Source: Aurifilum marmelostoma (Eukaryota > Ascomycota > Sordariomycetes > Diaporthales > Cryphonectriaceae). From it: DNA of 64,000 bases. The position numbers and the translations under genes were made by a program. The notes beneath the pieces are model-generated. The model saw only the letters and a list, made by a program, of their open reading frames with translations, was not told where the DNA came from and did no database searches. The DNA lies in the NCBI GenBank assembly GCA_027559495.1, contig JAMXSV010000003.1, positions 2,604,001 through 2,668,000 of the forward strand, given 5' to 3'. Shown piece by piece: positions 11,521 through 24,800 of this stretch (position 1 is its first letter; each line of letters begins with the position of its first letter).

Positions 11521-12872
11521 TGTGTGGCCTGAGTCGGACCCCTAACCAAGGTCACACACATCACACATGGTAGACCTGGCTGGCCAAGTCGATCGCCATG
11601 CCCTGTATGTCAGCACGGCTGAGAACTGACTGCTGCCATCTCAGATTTTGGCTTCTGCTATCCAGAAAAGAAAAAGAAGATTTTCAGCCGCGCGACCTTT
11701 TGCCATCGATGTGAACACTTTTTGTCGGCCTCTGCATCTCCGGAGGCAGGACAGGGGATGAGGGGTGATGTGCAGAGGAGGAGGAGGCTGGAGCTCAGAA
11801 TAGATCGTAATGCCTCCCCGTCTCGTCTCCGGGGAGAACCCACAGCCGCTCTCCTTCAGAATGCAATCCATTGCCCCTGCATTGTGATGGATATTGCAGC
11901 TGACAGGCCAAATTTTGCAGACATGGCCAGTGGCCTCTTGCGGGGATGGACGCTGCTGTGCTGTAGCCGTAGCCCCGGTCTACCCATGAGCCCCAGACAG
12001 AAGGGGCGATCCCGGCCCTGACAAGCTTAAAGCGTTCGTCATCGGTTTGTCCGCCAGATCGGACCACAAGCGCAGCGATTAATTTCGGTGTGGTCGACGA
12101 CGATGATGATTACGATGTTGGACACTGTGTCGTTGGAAACTGGTCTCTCATGCACAATGCCGTGTCACGCCATCGAGACAGGACGCGGCGCCTTGTTTCC
12201 CCGCCGTCTCATCTGTCAGCACGTCGCCCTGGCATTTCTGCCTGCCGGATCGACCTCTCTCTGGTATTCTCATGGTACCCAATGTCCTGCACACATGCAG
12301 GACGGGAAGGACAACATAGACAGACCATACCTGAGCAAGGTAACGCCTTGCGAATGTGTTTTCCCCTTCCCGTTTTTGCTCTCTCTGTGCCGGATCGCGA
12401 CCTAGAACAGCGAAAGGGGGGTGTGGGGTGGGCCGACTGGGGCATTCTTTTTTTCGAGTTCTCCAGAGAAGAATTCGAATTGAACAAGAGGCTCCAGATG
12501 ATTCGCCTTCCGCGACTGTCAGGGCTGGCCCAGGCGGCCCAGGGGTCTGTCGCGGGTGGCACAGATGCGATTCTGCAAGGGTGCCTGCTCGATGGTGTTG
12601 GGTCCTGGGGACCCTTTCGATCTGCACCCGCGTAATCTCATTGGGCTCGAATCATTGGCAGAAACGTCCGTCCCGCCCCGTCCGTCGAGAATAATAGTCC
12701 GAGAACCTGTCTCAAAGGGGGGCCGCCTGCGTATGCAGAGGAGTGGCTCATGGTACTATACAAGCAGGTAGCAGAGGGAGCATGTACACGTGTGTGTGTG
12801 TATGTGTGCATCTCATACATACATACGTACAGTAGTGTTATACCATTGTACATCTAAACCTGCTGTACATAC

Positions 12873-12897
12873 GGCATGGCGTGGCGTGGCGTGGCGT
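12873..12897. repeat. (GGCGT)n minisatellite
   Basis: One GGCAT and four GGCGT pentamers in tandem. Intergenic. Confidence 0.85.
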
Positions 12898-13969
12898 ACA
12901 TATGCAGCACGCACATCACAGACCCCCCCCCCCCCCTTTAGAGTATTGACCTGGTGCTGATCGGTCGGCAACAGCGCCTGGCCATGACCCATCAGTGCTT
13001 TTGCGAGTGTGGATGATCGCCGCAAGTGCGCGCTAATTAGTTAGTGAAGGTCAGAGACAAGTGGGCGTCTAATCCGGAGTGGGTGCGTTGTCCAGCCGGG
13101 CCCTTCCCCCGGCGCGGTTCCCCTTCCTTCAAAGACGTGAATGAAAGAGGTGAATGGGAGAGATGATTGGCAATACAGGGCCTTGGCTGTGGGTAGGGTT
13201 CTCTGTTGATGATGATTATAAAGTGGCTGCAGGCTACAGTGGCGGATGCGACCAGCTGATGATCTCTGCCATCACCGAGCTTCAGAGGCTGATCTTCCAT
13301 GAGCCTCCTTATGGAGTACAGCACTGCAAATTACTTGGGCTCCTTCCCGTGTGCATGATTTGACTTGGCAAAGCAAGAGAGGGTAACATGGGTGCCCTGA
13401 ATATTTGTGCGTGCGTGTCTGTGGTGTATGAGTCTCTGTATGTAGCCAGGTTGTGCATCATGCGCCAACCCTGGCCTTTACATAGTAGCAACTGTTGTTC
13501 GAGAATTGCATTGTGATGCTTGCTGGCTGGGACTGCTTACTACAAGTACCGAGTACCCTAGTCCGTACTGCACAGTGGAGTTGGCCTTGTGTGGAAAATT
13601 CAGGGTCTGGGTTCACTCTACGAACAGGCCAGCTTGGTCTGTGCACAGACCAGCAGCCTCGAGCATAGCACTAAGTAGCACTGGCTGCTACTGTAGGTAG
13701 CAATAGTAGGCTTTACAGCAGAAAAGCACAAGGCCCCTGTGCCACAACGGCAGCACCGCACTGCACACGGGGTCACTGGACAAGAGGACACCAGCAAACA
13801 GGGCCCTGTCGCACCAACAGTATCACAACCTCCAACCTCCAGAGTCACCCAGGGAGCTTCGCCTTGAGCTCAGCAGCCTGCCTGAGGCGCCTCAAACCCT
13901 CACTCCCTCCACAACCAGTCTGCCAGTCCTGCTGCTACTGCTGCTACTGCTGCAACTGTTGCTGCCAAG

Positions 13970-15158
13970 ATGCCTCCGAGAATAAATATCCCGCCTGTCA
14001 CGCGCATTGTGCTCATCACCCTAGGCCTGCAGAGCATCCTGAGCGCTGCCATCCGCTACAAGCAGTGGACAGCAAACTCCGAGATCGTCATCCCTTATCT
14101 GAACCTCATCCCACAGCTGTCCCTCATATACCCATGGACCTTTGTCACTACCACGCTCGTCGAGAGCAACATCTTCACCCTGACCATCGCCGCCCTGACT
14201 TTGTACCAGGGCGGGAGGTATCTGGAGAGGGCCTGGTCCTCAAGGGAGTTCGCCAAGTTCCTTCTGGTCGCCTCCCTCGTGCCCAACACGTTGTGCTTCG
14301 GCGTCATGATCATGTTCTTCACCTTTACTCGAAATGAGACTTGGACGTACGTCTTGGAACCATGCTCCCTTCCGCCCGCCCCTCCCTCGAGGAGAAGAGA
14401 AAAAGAAAAGACCTGGCCCCCGGCCAGTCTCAAGCTGACCCTGCATCGCATTTCTCAGACTCACCACCATCGCGGGCACCATCCCTTTGCAGATCGGGTT
14501 TCTCGTCGCCTTCAGTCAGCTCGTTCCGGCACATACCGTCACACTCTTCCGTGGGATCCTCTCCCTCCGTGTGCCGCGCTTCCCCCTCCTCTACCTCGGT
14601 CTGGTCCTGATCCTCTCGCTCACGCCGCTCCTGACTGTCGCCTCTTTCCTCCTCGCCGTCTTCGGCTTCCTGACCAGCTGGACCTACCTCCGCTTTTATA
14701 AGACCGTCTTCCCCGACCTCGACTCTTCACAAACCCCATACTCGCTCCGGGGCGATGCCTCCGAGACCTTCGCCTTTGCGGAGTTCTTCCCCGGCCCTGT
14801 CAAGCCCCTCGTCGCCGCCGTGGCGGACCAGGTGTTCAGTGTGCTCGTCGCAATGCGCCTGTGTACTCCCTTCTCGTCCGCCGAGGTATCTGCGGCCGCC
14901 GGCGGGCCCGGCGCTTACCAACACACCCACCGCAGCGCCGTGCCCGGCAGCGCCAGAGCTGAGGCCGAGAGGAGGAGGGCCTTGGCGCTCAAGGCCCTCG
15001 ATCAGAGACTACATGCTGCCACTGCTGGACGCGCAGGCATCGGTGCCGCCGCCGGTCACACTGGTTTCTCCTCGCCTGCGCCCCCGCCGCCGGCGGCCAC
15101 AGCTGTTCCCCCCGCCCTCGACTACAGGACCCACGGTACAGACACAGCCGGCGAATAG
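13970..15158 (+). CDS. TMEM115/DUF1751 rhomboid-like membrane protein
   Basis: Predicted 358-aa polytopic membrane protein of the TMEM115 (DUF1751) family, rhomboid-fold relatives that lack protease activity and reside in the Golgi. Exons 13970-14346 and 14459-15158 join as ..TRNETWT|LTTIAGTIPLQ... Hydrophobic segments cover roughly residues 10-30, 50-75, 90-120 and then several between about 130 and 210. The family-like TWTYLRFYK segment follows the last helices. The cytosolic tail is rich in Ala, Pro and charged residues. I see no Ser-His rhomboid dyad in a GxSG context, as expected for the pseudoprotease family. The start is the first ATG after a CTG-repeat leader. No functional link to its neighbours is apparent. 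Confidence 0.85.
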
Positions 15159-16253
15159 CCAAACAGCCATGACCTCGAGGCCGGCCGATGAGATGCTGGG
15201 CGAAACGAGCTATAATCCTGAACATGACGGCAGCGAGAAGAGCGAGACATAGTCAAATCAACCTGTCACTCTTGGGAGGGGGAAGGAAGACACAGGGTGT
15301 GTGTTGGGTGATGTGTGTGTTTGCGCGCGCACGCGCGCAGTAGTGCCTTGAGACACAGCTGTCGGGCGTAATAATTGCGGGATTCTCTGGTCGTGGGTGA
15401 CCGGCTTATGTGGTTTTATGAACAAGATACCAGGAAAGTTGGAGGAAAAAGGGCCCTGGCGCAAGTTCTCGACTCTTGATATGGCACACTCAAGTTTGGA
15501 TGTTACCGACTTTCCAGATTCCAAGGGAGTCTGAGTTTCCGTGGCGTTTTGCGAACATGGTCGTGGGCGACTTGTACAATATCACACCGCAGTCCTCTTC
15601 TCATCATGGCGCTCTGATGGTAGATCGAGTGGTTCGCGCAGTATACCAAATCATCAGTCAAGTCACGAAGGTCTGTCCAGATACTCTAGTCACAGGAAGC
15701 TATTACTTGTGCGCGAACTATGATTGATTCAAGGGCCGTAACGGCAAGTTCATCGCTATTCCGCCCATACGTATTCAAGGGCGGCATCGAGAGACTGAAC
15801 TCGTCAGTGTCGAGCCGTTCCTGTTTCCCGTCGTTACACGTGGCGCCATCGTAAGCCGTTTAGATTAGCCTGGCTGTGTATTCCCCAGATCGCCTTCCGC
15901 CACCTTTTGTCATTCATATTTCTCGAACTCAGCCATAAACTTGAACAGACAGACACGCAACCTGAAACTCATTGCGTGGACACGCAAAGACAGGTATACC
16001 ACGAACCAAAAGACTAAACTGGAAAATAAAAGCAAAACAAAGGACAAAACAGAGAGAGGGGTCGGAAGTACAAGATGAAATTTTCACCTGGTTGCTTGCC
16101 ATTAAAGTGCCGATCGGGAATGAAGGGAAAGGGGGGAAAAGAAAAAGCAAAAAAAAGGTTGTAGTGATTTTACTTTCGAAGAAAAAACCAAGAAATAAGC
16201 AAAAAAACAAAACAAAACAAAAAAAAACCCCATCTGTGCCAAGATCGTGCCGA
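15159..16253. other. Gene-free spacer between convergent genes
   Basis: 3' regions of the TMEM115-like gene and Ssn6. The stretch at 15322-15339 (TGCGCGCGCACGCGCGCA), preceded by a GT run, is an alternating purine/pyrimidine block with Z-DNA potential. The A-rich region at 16120-16230 is the probable Ssn6 3' UTR (T-rich on the transcribed strand). No gene seen. Confidence 0.6.
15322..15339. repeat. Alternating GC block, Z-DNA-prone
   Basis: TGCGCGCGCACGCGCGCA, a near-palindrome of alternating purines and pyrimidines 160 bp after the TMEM115-like stop codon, preceded by a GT run. Confidence 0.7.
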
Positions 16254-19240
16254 CTAATCAGTTTTGGGCCCACCATTCGACATGATGCCTGTGGGCGATG
16301 TATTCTTCATCTCGCCTGACGAGGAGCCTGGGCCAGAAGCAGGCGGGAGAATTTTCTTCTCGTCTTCACCACTGTCATCATATTCCTCATCAATGTCCAT
16401 CTTCCTAGCAGCCCGCTCCGCCTCGTGGGTTTGAGGAGGAGGTGGTGGTGGCGGCGGCGGCGGCGGCGCGCCCTGCATGGGAGGCAGTTGACCCGGCATG
16501 CTGTGCGTGGGGGGGTGATGCGCCGCCTCTGAAGGGTGGTACTCCATGCGACGGGGCTCGTCCATGCGCTGATGTTCAGATGATTCACGGCGGTAGGAGT
16601 CAGTTCGGGTCGGTGTCGAAGGCCGGGCCTTCTTGGATGCAGACTCATCTTCCCATTCACGTAGGCGCTTGGGGCCAACAGAGGGTGGCCGGTTGTCATG
16701 CTCACCGCGGTGCAAGGCAGCCTCAGCGACGGCAGCAGCTGCCTGGGGAGGAGGCGGCGGCGGCCCACCAGACTCATGGCCGCTTGGACCAGCCTGCTCC
16801 TGATGAGGGGGATAGGGAGGTTGGTGCTGAGGATATGCCGACTTTGGAGAGGGCATGCGATTGTCATGCATCTGGCGAAGATCACCGCGCGGGCTGTTAG
16901 GCCGGTACGGCATCATCGCATTAGAGCCTGGCGGAGGACCATTCACGCCATTTGTCGGAGGTGGCCCGGGGGGTGCAGTTGCGGAGGTCGGTGTGGGGCC
17001 ATTGTAGTTGGGATTGGCAATGCGAGGTGGTCCCGACGACGGTGGGAGAGGCTGTTGATGCGGGGGTAGTGGTGGAGCGTAATGGATAGGAGGCGACCGC
17101 GGTCTCAGCATTGGACCTGGACCTCCCGGCCCCGCTGGACCCGATGGACCTGCTGGGCCTCCTGCTGGACCTGCTGGGCCGGGGGGTCCTCCAGGTCCAG
17201 CTGGACGAGTCGGGTCTGAATACTGCCGCATCTGCTGTTCCTGGCGTGGGCTAGGCTGACGCGGCAGCGACCCAGGAGCCGGTCCCCTGAAGGTCTCGCC
17301 TCTCTGCTCATACGGATTGGGCGGCTGCGGGGGAGGGTTCACTTCAGCGAGCCGCCAATTGCCCGCGGGCACAGGAGGAGGGCCTGGAGGCGGTTGTGTA
17401 TGCTGGGGAGCCGGACCTGAGTTTGACCAGTTCGGGCCTGGGGGCCCAATAGCGCCCTGCTGCTGGTATGCCTGGGGATGGACATCCGTCGGCATTGGAG
17501 CAGCACCAGCGCCATTGGCCTGGCCATTTCTCAGGAGCTGAAGCCGCGCCTTGATGTGAGGATTGGTTGGGTCTAGCTCAGCCGCTCTCTGGTAGGCATC
17601 CAGAGCATCGTTGATCTGGTTGTTGCAGCTCTCATACTGAACCATTGTCAGTCTACCGTGCTTGAGGTCATAGGATCGCAGAGACTTACCAATGTGCCTA
17701 GATCATACCAGACTTCGGAGATAAAGGGATTCAGACGAATAGCTCGGGAGTATGCATCCAGGGCGTCCCGGTACTGGTTGATCTGGTAGTAGAGAACTCC
17801 GATAGAGCACCAGAAAGTGGGATTCCGGCCGTCCCGGTAGACTGCCTGCTGATAAGCCTCATACGCCTTGGGGTACTTTTGCTGTGACATATAGCAGCGG
17901 CCGAGGAGATACCAGCTCTGAGCGTCACTATTGTCTATTTTGGTCACGTCAGTACGCGTGGGAGGGGGACACCTGACGACCGAGCATAGGCAAGCTCTTA
18001 CCGGCAGCGACCGACTTTTCGAGGAACTCAATAGCCTTCTCCTGGCTTGAAAAGCTGTTGCTCTGCTGGTGATGCAACCAGCCCAGCTGTTGCAACACCT
18101 TGGCGTGGTTAGGATCTCTGTCCAGGACACGCTGATAGGCGTTCTTGGCACTGTCAAAGTCCTTTTGTTGCTCATGGACATGACCAATCTGAAACCAGAT
18201 GTCCTCCTCCGTCAGCGGAGGGGGCGGTGAGTTGACAATGTACTTGAAGCACTGCGCGCAAGTCAATCAGTCATGTTCTCAGACGACGCCACAGGAAGCC
18301 AAGCATACCTCGAGGCTCTGGTTGTATTTTTGTTGCTGCTTGTATATGATGCCAAGACGGAAGTAGATCTCGTTGGCCTTCTCGAAGTCCGGCTGCATCT
18401 GCATAACCTGAGAGAAGGCCTCTTCGGCATGGTCCAGGGAGCCATAGCGATCATACAAAATGCCAATGCCATACCAAAGCTTCGGTTCCTACAGGGTGGC
18501 GAGTCAGCAATTAGACATGGGAAGACAAGGACGGCGACAGCATTGCATCACTGACCTTTGGGTTTCTTAGATTGATCAAGGCGTTCTGGTATGCGGCATA
18601 GGCCTGCTGGAGGTCGTCCATCATCAAGTAGCAGTGTCCTGGGCAAGAACCAGTCAGTATATGCGGGGCGTGCCCAAAAGCCTAGGATGAAACCAGGGTA
18701 GGTAGTACTGACCCAGACTGCCCCACGCTTCCCCGTTGCAGCTATCAATCTTCAGGATCTGGTTGAGGTATTCGATGGCCTTTGGAAAATCCTCGCGGGT
18801 CCTCAAGATCGCGCTGATTGAGTTCATGGCCTGGGTCGACTGCGGATTCGCCCGTATGGCCTGCTCGTAGGCGAACAGGGCATCCTCGATATTGCCGAGG
18901 AGCTCCGACAAGCTGCCTAGAGAGAACGTCAGCGCCTTGGTTTATGATGGGCGTCATGTATAAGATTGATTGACAGTGTCGACCAGATGATCTGTGCATG
19001 AGTGCGCGCGACGAAGGGGGCGTAGGCAAAAGGGCGAGGCGACCCGCGACGACATCAACCGGGCGGGCGCGAAGACATGTACACACTAAACATACCTATC
19101 TGGACCCAGACAGCCTCGTTCATTGTGAGGATCTGTCGTGAAGGAGCCCATTGGGCTCCCGGGGGAGGAGGTGGAGGGGGTGCGCCGACCGCATGATGCA
19201 GAGACATTGGAGGAGACTGGTGATGAGCCTGTGCCGCCAT
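16254..19240 (-). CDS. ssn6: Ssn6/Cyc8 general transcriptional corepressor (TPR)
   Basis: Predicted 829-aa TPR subunit of the Tup1-Ssn6 (Cyc8) corepressor, which bridges DNA-bound repressors to Tup1. Seven exons: 19096-19240, 18713-18916, 18556-18638, 18309-18488, 18002-18251, 17690-17934 and 16254-17636; the frame closes. About ten TPRs span residues 40-400, with conserved family stretches such as FKYIVNSPPPPLTEEDIW, VLQQLGWLHHQQSNSF and NPTFWCSIGVLYYQINQY. The N-terminus has a poly-Pro segment. The C-terminal half is a disordered Pro/Gly/Gln-rich tail with a collagen-like G-x-P run at about residues 515-544, a second poly-Pro tract, an acidic patch and the end ..SNGGPKTD. The upstream gene-free region is over 6 kb, fitting a heavily regulated or long-leader gene. 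Identification is firm. Confidence 0.95.
17100..17205 (-). repeat. Collagen-like Gly-Pro repeat within Ssn6
   Basis: Consecutive short GGACCTGCTGGG-type units encode roughly ten G-P-A, G-P-P or G-P-S triplets, about residues 515-544. It lies in the disordered region after the TPRs. Confidence 0.8.
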
Positions 19241-21785
19241 GGGGGAGGACGCAGGACCGTGTCGCTGACAAGCCAGAAGCGAAAGTACTCCGAATCAGAT
19301 ATACTTAAACTAAGTCGGAAAGAAGAAAAAGAAGAAAAGTACGCGACGGCCAGATACCTGACTAACCAGATGGCATGAAATCCTCCGGTGGTCAAGTGTG
19401 TGGGCGAAGATGAGGATGATGATGGTGGGAAGAGGGAAAGAGTAAAAGGTTGAGGCGGCTGGTCCTGGACCGATAGGCGGGAGGAGAAAAAAGCCAACGG
19501 GGAGAAGCGAGAAGATGAGAACGCAGCTGCCAAACTACCCTTACCCAGCTGCTCAACCACTCCAGGGGGTCATATTAGGCGCTAGTGGGGAGCCAATATC
19601 CTGGGAGAACCGGTACAACCACCTCTTGGGTGGAACTAGGTCCCCGCTACTTTGTGGCCCAAGCTACTACTAACAGCAGACCTCACTTTTAGTACGGGAA
19701 GGGCCAAGCTTCCTTCTCAACCCGATACATAGTACCTGAGTACTTACAGCACCTAGCCTCTGGGGCAAGACAAGCCCAAGCCCAGGCAGGGCGGGCCCCA
19801 CCGCCACATTGCCCACAATTTTATTTTATTTTTTCCCCTGTCAGTCTACTCCGTACGTAGCACATACACGCTAGGAGCAGAAGCAATCAAGACACGGCGT
19901 GCTTTTTGTGAGGTGTGCGCAAAATGTCGTTCCCGGTCGGAGATCTGCCTATCCAGGCGGGCAAAAGCCGCAACAGCGTGTGTGTCTCGCCTCTATGGTG
20001 TCATCTGCATACCAGCCAGACCAACATACAGCGGCGCCCGCATAGAACACAGTGTAGAGTACTGGAAACCATAGCACTCGTAGGTAGACACAAGGCATTG
20101 GTCTCTACACGAAAACTGGGATGTAGCAGTAGCTCTTCATCGCATACACTTTACTTTCTTGTAGAAAGATCTCCAGAAGGTCGGTCATCTACTCGGTAAA
20201 TCCCTCAAGATCTGTTCCAAGGTGATGACACAACTCGAGGAGAGAGGTCTCGAGTAACATCGGCCCACGAAGACAAGAAAATCATATGCTAGACCGATTG
20301 AAGCTCTTTAAACCCGTCACAGCTGTAGTCTGGTAGGTAGGCGGGGTGACTCGCCTGTAGGCCTGACACCAGCCTATTGCTTTGCGTGGGCAGGGCCAAA
20401 GCCACTCGCACCCAAGTACGTAGATTGACAGGGAAGAATTGTTTGTTTCATCCAATGTTTGCCCATGGGCTAATGCATTCAAACAGTAGAGAAGAGGCGG
20501 CGACACAAGATCCAGGCGACCAGCATGGCCTGTTCTGTGCTTCGTGTGTCTGGGTGTCTCGCGTGCCGCGATCTCGTATTCTATCCCCCCCAAACGCCGT
20601 TCTCAAGGACATCCTTTTCTTTTCTGCCTCTCCTTCTTCCCTCGCAGGAGGGCGCGTGAGAGATTGGGTTAGGGTTTGCCCTTTCTATCAACCACCCGTA
20701 TGTGGGGCCCATAGAGGATAAGCGGCTGACAAGGCCCTGGGGAGGAGGGCCTCCACCACGTTCGACTCGTGCAGCATGCAGGGTGGGAATGGCTTGTGGC
20801 TCATGGCGAATTTACGTACCGAGTACATTGTGGTGACCCCTGTCAAACCCCTTGCCGCATGTAGCGTCACTCCTCCCAGAATCGGGAGTGTGCCCGCAGC
20901 GCACGCCATGACGCTTTCCCCTTAGCTGCAGATTCCGGGGCCGCAGGGAGTGGGCCAGGGCTCCTGGCCTACCCCTGGAGGGGGGGCGGTGGTTCGGAGA
21001 GGGGTGGTGACCCCCCCCTGCCCCCCTTGCGACGGGGGGTTGGTGCCAGTGGGCTGCTGGGTTCATTGGGCCCTTGTTCTCTCTCCGCATGCCATGTACC
21101 ATGTAATGCCTTATGTTGTACCATAGTAGTGAGACATCAGCATCGTTGCAGGTAGCACGGAGTAAACCGTACATGCAGCACAGACGTGAAGGAAGGTATT
21201 GCTCACAGCTCCGAACGGGCGGCAGGCCGCGGCCAGGCTGGCGCCAGAACCACCCCCCAAACCGCATCGCTGTTCTTGTGGCGCTGGCTGATTGCGGCGT
21301 CATCACATTGCTCATGACCCATGCCCCAATGTCAAAAGTCTGACATTCCGCCGCCGCCATTCTCTCATCAAATGATCGTTGCACCCCACCACCCTCATTT
21401 TTTCTCTCACTCTCTGCGCATGGCTTACATTGGAGTATGTACAGTACATGACAGTATACGAAGCACTCTGATACAATAATCATCGCATTTCAAAATCATG
21501 TTTACCGTGTTCACTAGTCAGCATCAGGAGAAAGAAGAAGTAGAGAAAAGGAAAAAGAAGGAAAAAAGCAAAGAAGCCTCAAGGGTGGTCGCTTCCGTAC
21601 CTGGGGCCAGCCGCCTTTGAAACATGCAGGCCGAACGGACAGCCACCGAATCCTCCTAACAAGAGCATCGCCCCTCATGACTATGAGCGAATAGTAAACT
21701 GCGTTTGGCCTTGCTGGCAGTTTTTGGTCGCATTTGCTGGCCTGCATCCGAGCCGCAGTGTCACCGGTCTCTCAACGGAGCTCTC

Positions 21786-21800
21786 GGGGGGGGGGGGGGG
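21786..21800. repeat. G15 homopolymer
   Basis: Fifteen consecutive G within the 6.4-kb gene-free interval. Confidence 0.9.
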
Positions 21801-24800
21801 CACAAGGGCGAGAAGACCCAAGATGAGCAAGAGCGCCGGCTTCTCACCAAGCTGCACATCATGCTGCTAAACGATGGATGGATGGGCTACTGTGGCCGCA
21901 TATCGGTTATGTTTCCTTCTCACCTCGCGTGATGGGCACAGATCATTTAGACGCCCCCACATGGCTAAACCCATTGTTGCCGCATGCGGTTGATGAGACG
22001 GCGGCGGCGGCCCACCGCTATGGGCAAGGAGGACAGCTGGCACATGTACGGTACACGCTACCATGCTACCGTTTCCTTGTCCCCAGCAGCGGAGATAAAC
22101 TTCTCGGCTGCTGTAGTTCGCGCATCTGGATGACGACCCCTGGACTCAACAGGCAGGACGGACGGACAAAAGAGAAAATGCTGCTGTGGAGCTCTAGCCC
22201 CCCCCCCGGGGAGACTTGTGCCTAACTCTTGCCCAGGCGGTAAATGCGCCTAGCGATCCCGCATCCTGTAGCGGTCACGCAACACATTGCTGTGCCATTT
22301 GCTTGTAACGGCAATGTCGCAGTTTGTCCGGTCGCAGCGTCGGTATCAGTGTCACTAAGCCAACCCCAGGCAGTGTCCCCTGGTCCTTGTAGATGTGCAC
22401 TGCGGCATGGCTGGCTCGCACGGTCAGCTGCTTTTCCATGCCGGCCAGATGCAGAAATCGACCGACCAACGACTGGATGAAACAGACGGCCATCAGCGCA
22501 TCTAGTCCCTGACATGCTGACAGCACTCGAAATGATCTGAGTGATGTGCACCGGTGGATAAGAAGAGGATCATCCACTGGGCGGAAAGTCCCTTGCGCCG
22601 GCCACGCGGGGTAAATTCTCCAGCCTACCATGCAACGCCATGACAGAGACGGCATCCCGAATCTTGATCTTACCGCAGGATACCAGACGCCACTTGGCAC
22701 ACCATTTCTTTTTCGAAGCTGCTCCCCAACCCGCTCTGATCGTCCGATGCTGGCAGCTGCGGCTATGGTGGCGCTCTCTGCATGTTCAGCGCCCCTAAAA
22801 TAGATGTATAAGAAACACACTGCTCCATGCGATGGCGGACAGCTCATTAATCATTCCCTGTGTGTCGTGTAATCTGCTGGGCAATCTCCCACGTGGACTG
22901 GCCCGCCTGCTTCACTCTTGCGCCCCCGGCTCAATTGAAAGGTGCTAGCCTTTCATTCGCCCAGAGCACTTCGTTGGGGGCTTATCATCGAGCCGCCTGT
23001 CATTATTCCGCATCACGATCCGGACTTTTCCTAGCCTCTTTTTGTCCAGGTCTCATTATTTAGTATTCTTTCTTGACCCTACCTCGGACAATCCTTCCTG
23101 TCAACCACAGCGCGACCGCTCTTACTGGAGCTATATTACCTGTCCAAAAGCTTAAGCAGGCGAGGAAGGGGTCCATGATGACAGTGAACCACAATTGTTC
23201 ACAGCCTCCACATTTCGGGGGCATCCCCGGGTTCCAACAACCTGGTGTACAACAATCTCAAGAGACTTGATCATATCTTGCAGTCGGCAAAACTTCCGTC
23301 TCACACATCTACACCATGCAGCTCATCTCAGCATTACGCTACAGGGCCCGGACACTTGCAGTCCACGACGGCGCAGGGCCTGAGTGGGGGTGCGATTCAT
23401 CTCTCGCCCAGCGGATTGGATACAATTTGGCAGGGTAGCCGTTTTCTCTTTGGTGAGGGACCCTTTGCTTCTGCCGTAAGAGGCGGTGATAGACTCCTCG
23501 TCCTTGACATTAATGCGAGATGTCATCGCCCAGCGCTTGTGGGAACCCAGGGAAAAAAAAGTTAGGAGATTGATCCACCAGGATGCTGGGGCGAGGAGGG
23601 TCTGGGAACCGGGCATCCCACCATCAGCAGCCTCGACCTGCGTCAGAGGCACACGCACAGTCTGTCCTGCAGCTCTTGCATACGCCCATGCAGCTAATGG
23701 TGGTGTGGCGAACCAAGTACTTCGTACCGTTTATTCGACAGATGGTCATCCTTGTCAGCGCAACGGAGATGCGAGTTCCACAAAACGAGGCCTCGCAGGG
23801 AGGCCGGAGTAAGCGGCTCTTTACCACCCAACCATTACTTATGAGACGGCCTGGCCTCCGGCCGTGGTAAGACGGCTGCAGCTTGGTGCTGTCACTTCTG
23901 AGTAGCAGAGGGCCAACTCGGAGCCCTGTGGTCCTGAGTAGCACGATGTACTATATGTGCTCACCCCCCTTCCAGAGACCACAGTACAGCTGCCTTTCTG
24001 GGACTAGTCGTAACTTTACTCGATCCCGAAACAGAGAGCAACCTGCCTGGTTGCTTAGGCAGACCCTTCTCACATTGACTCGGCAAACGTCGCTGACTTC
24101 CCAATGCAGGGAACATCTTTTAAGAGGCTGTGGTATCACATCTATCATCCGACGCCTCGCAAGACTTCACATTTCATTCCATTATCAGGTGCCTGGTTCC
24201 GGCAGTTGCTACAGTACGGCACTACACATGAGAAAGTAGTCCAGGGCGCAGCCTGACCTCCAGATGACGCTGTGATCCCTCGCCTGTGATCTTGTCGGAT
24301 GGGCCATGCGATGCAAATAGTTGTGTAAGCATGTCCGGCTTGTCAGGCAGGGGCGGCCTATAAGACACACTGCTGTCGTACGTGGGCAACGGAAAGCATT
24401 TGTGCCACCATGTGTACGTGGGTGACCGACACGAACCGATTCGCGAACGGCGATCTCTGCTGTCTCTGCGGAAGCCTGCCTATTAAAAAGACCCCTTGGG
24501 AGGCTGGGAAGACAAGACTCTGGCGCTGCCGGTGATGTGTGCAGATCAAATATGCTGTGCGGCACAAGCCTGTCACATCAAACGAGCGAGCTCCTCATCA
24601 ATCTCGATCAGGGTTTGCTGGCGGCTGGGTCCACATATGCTCTGAGCCCAAACGAGCCCATACACTACCACGGTACAGTAAAGCCTACTCTGCAAGTGAG
24701 GTCTCAAATCCCCAGACTGGACAAGGACAAGCGGTAAGGTAGAGAAGAAGCCAGGTCACGATCGTCGTGGATTGAGGCAGGATGATATTGTGGCTAGAGC

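Larger units (their letters stand above)
9943..13969. other. 4-kb gene-free block with microsatellites
   Basis: The divergent upstream regions of TBL1 (-) and the TMEM115-like gene (+) share about 4 kb. I find no open frame with a recognisable domain or plausible exon chain. It contains a CA repeat, a TG repeat, a C14 run (12923-12936) and a GGCGT minisatellite, listed separately, and a CTG/CTA-rich segment at about 13929-13966 just before the next start codon. Non-coding transcripts cannot be excluded. Confidence 0.55.

Noticed and set aside
12090..12635. 181-codon plus-strand frame as a gene
   Set aside because: No domain, no exon partner, overlapping equal-length frames on the other strand.
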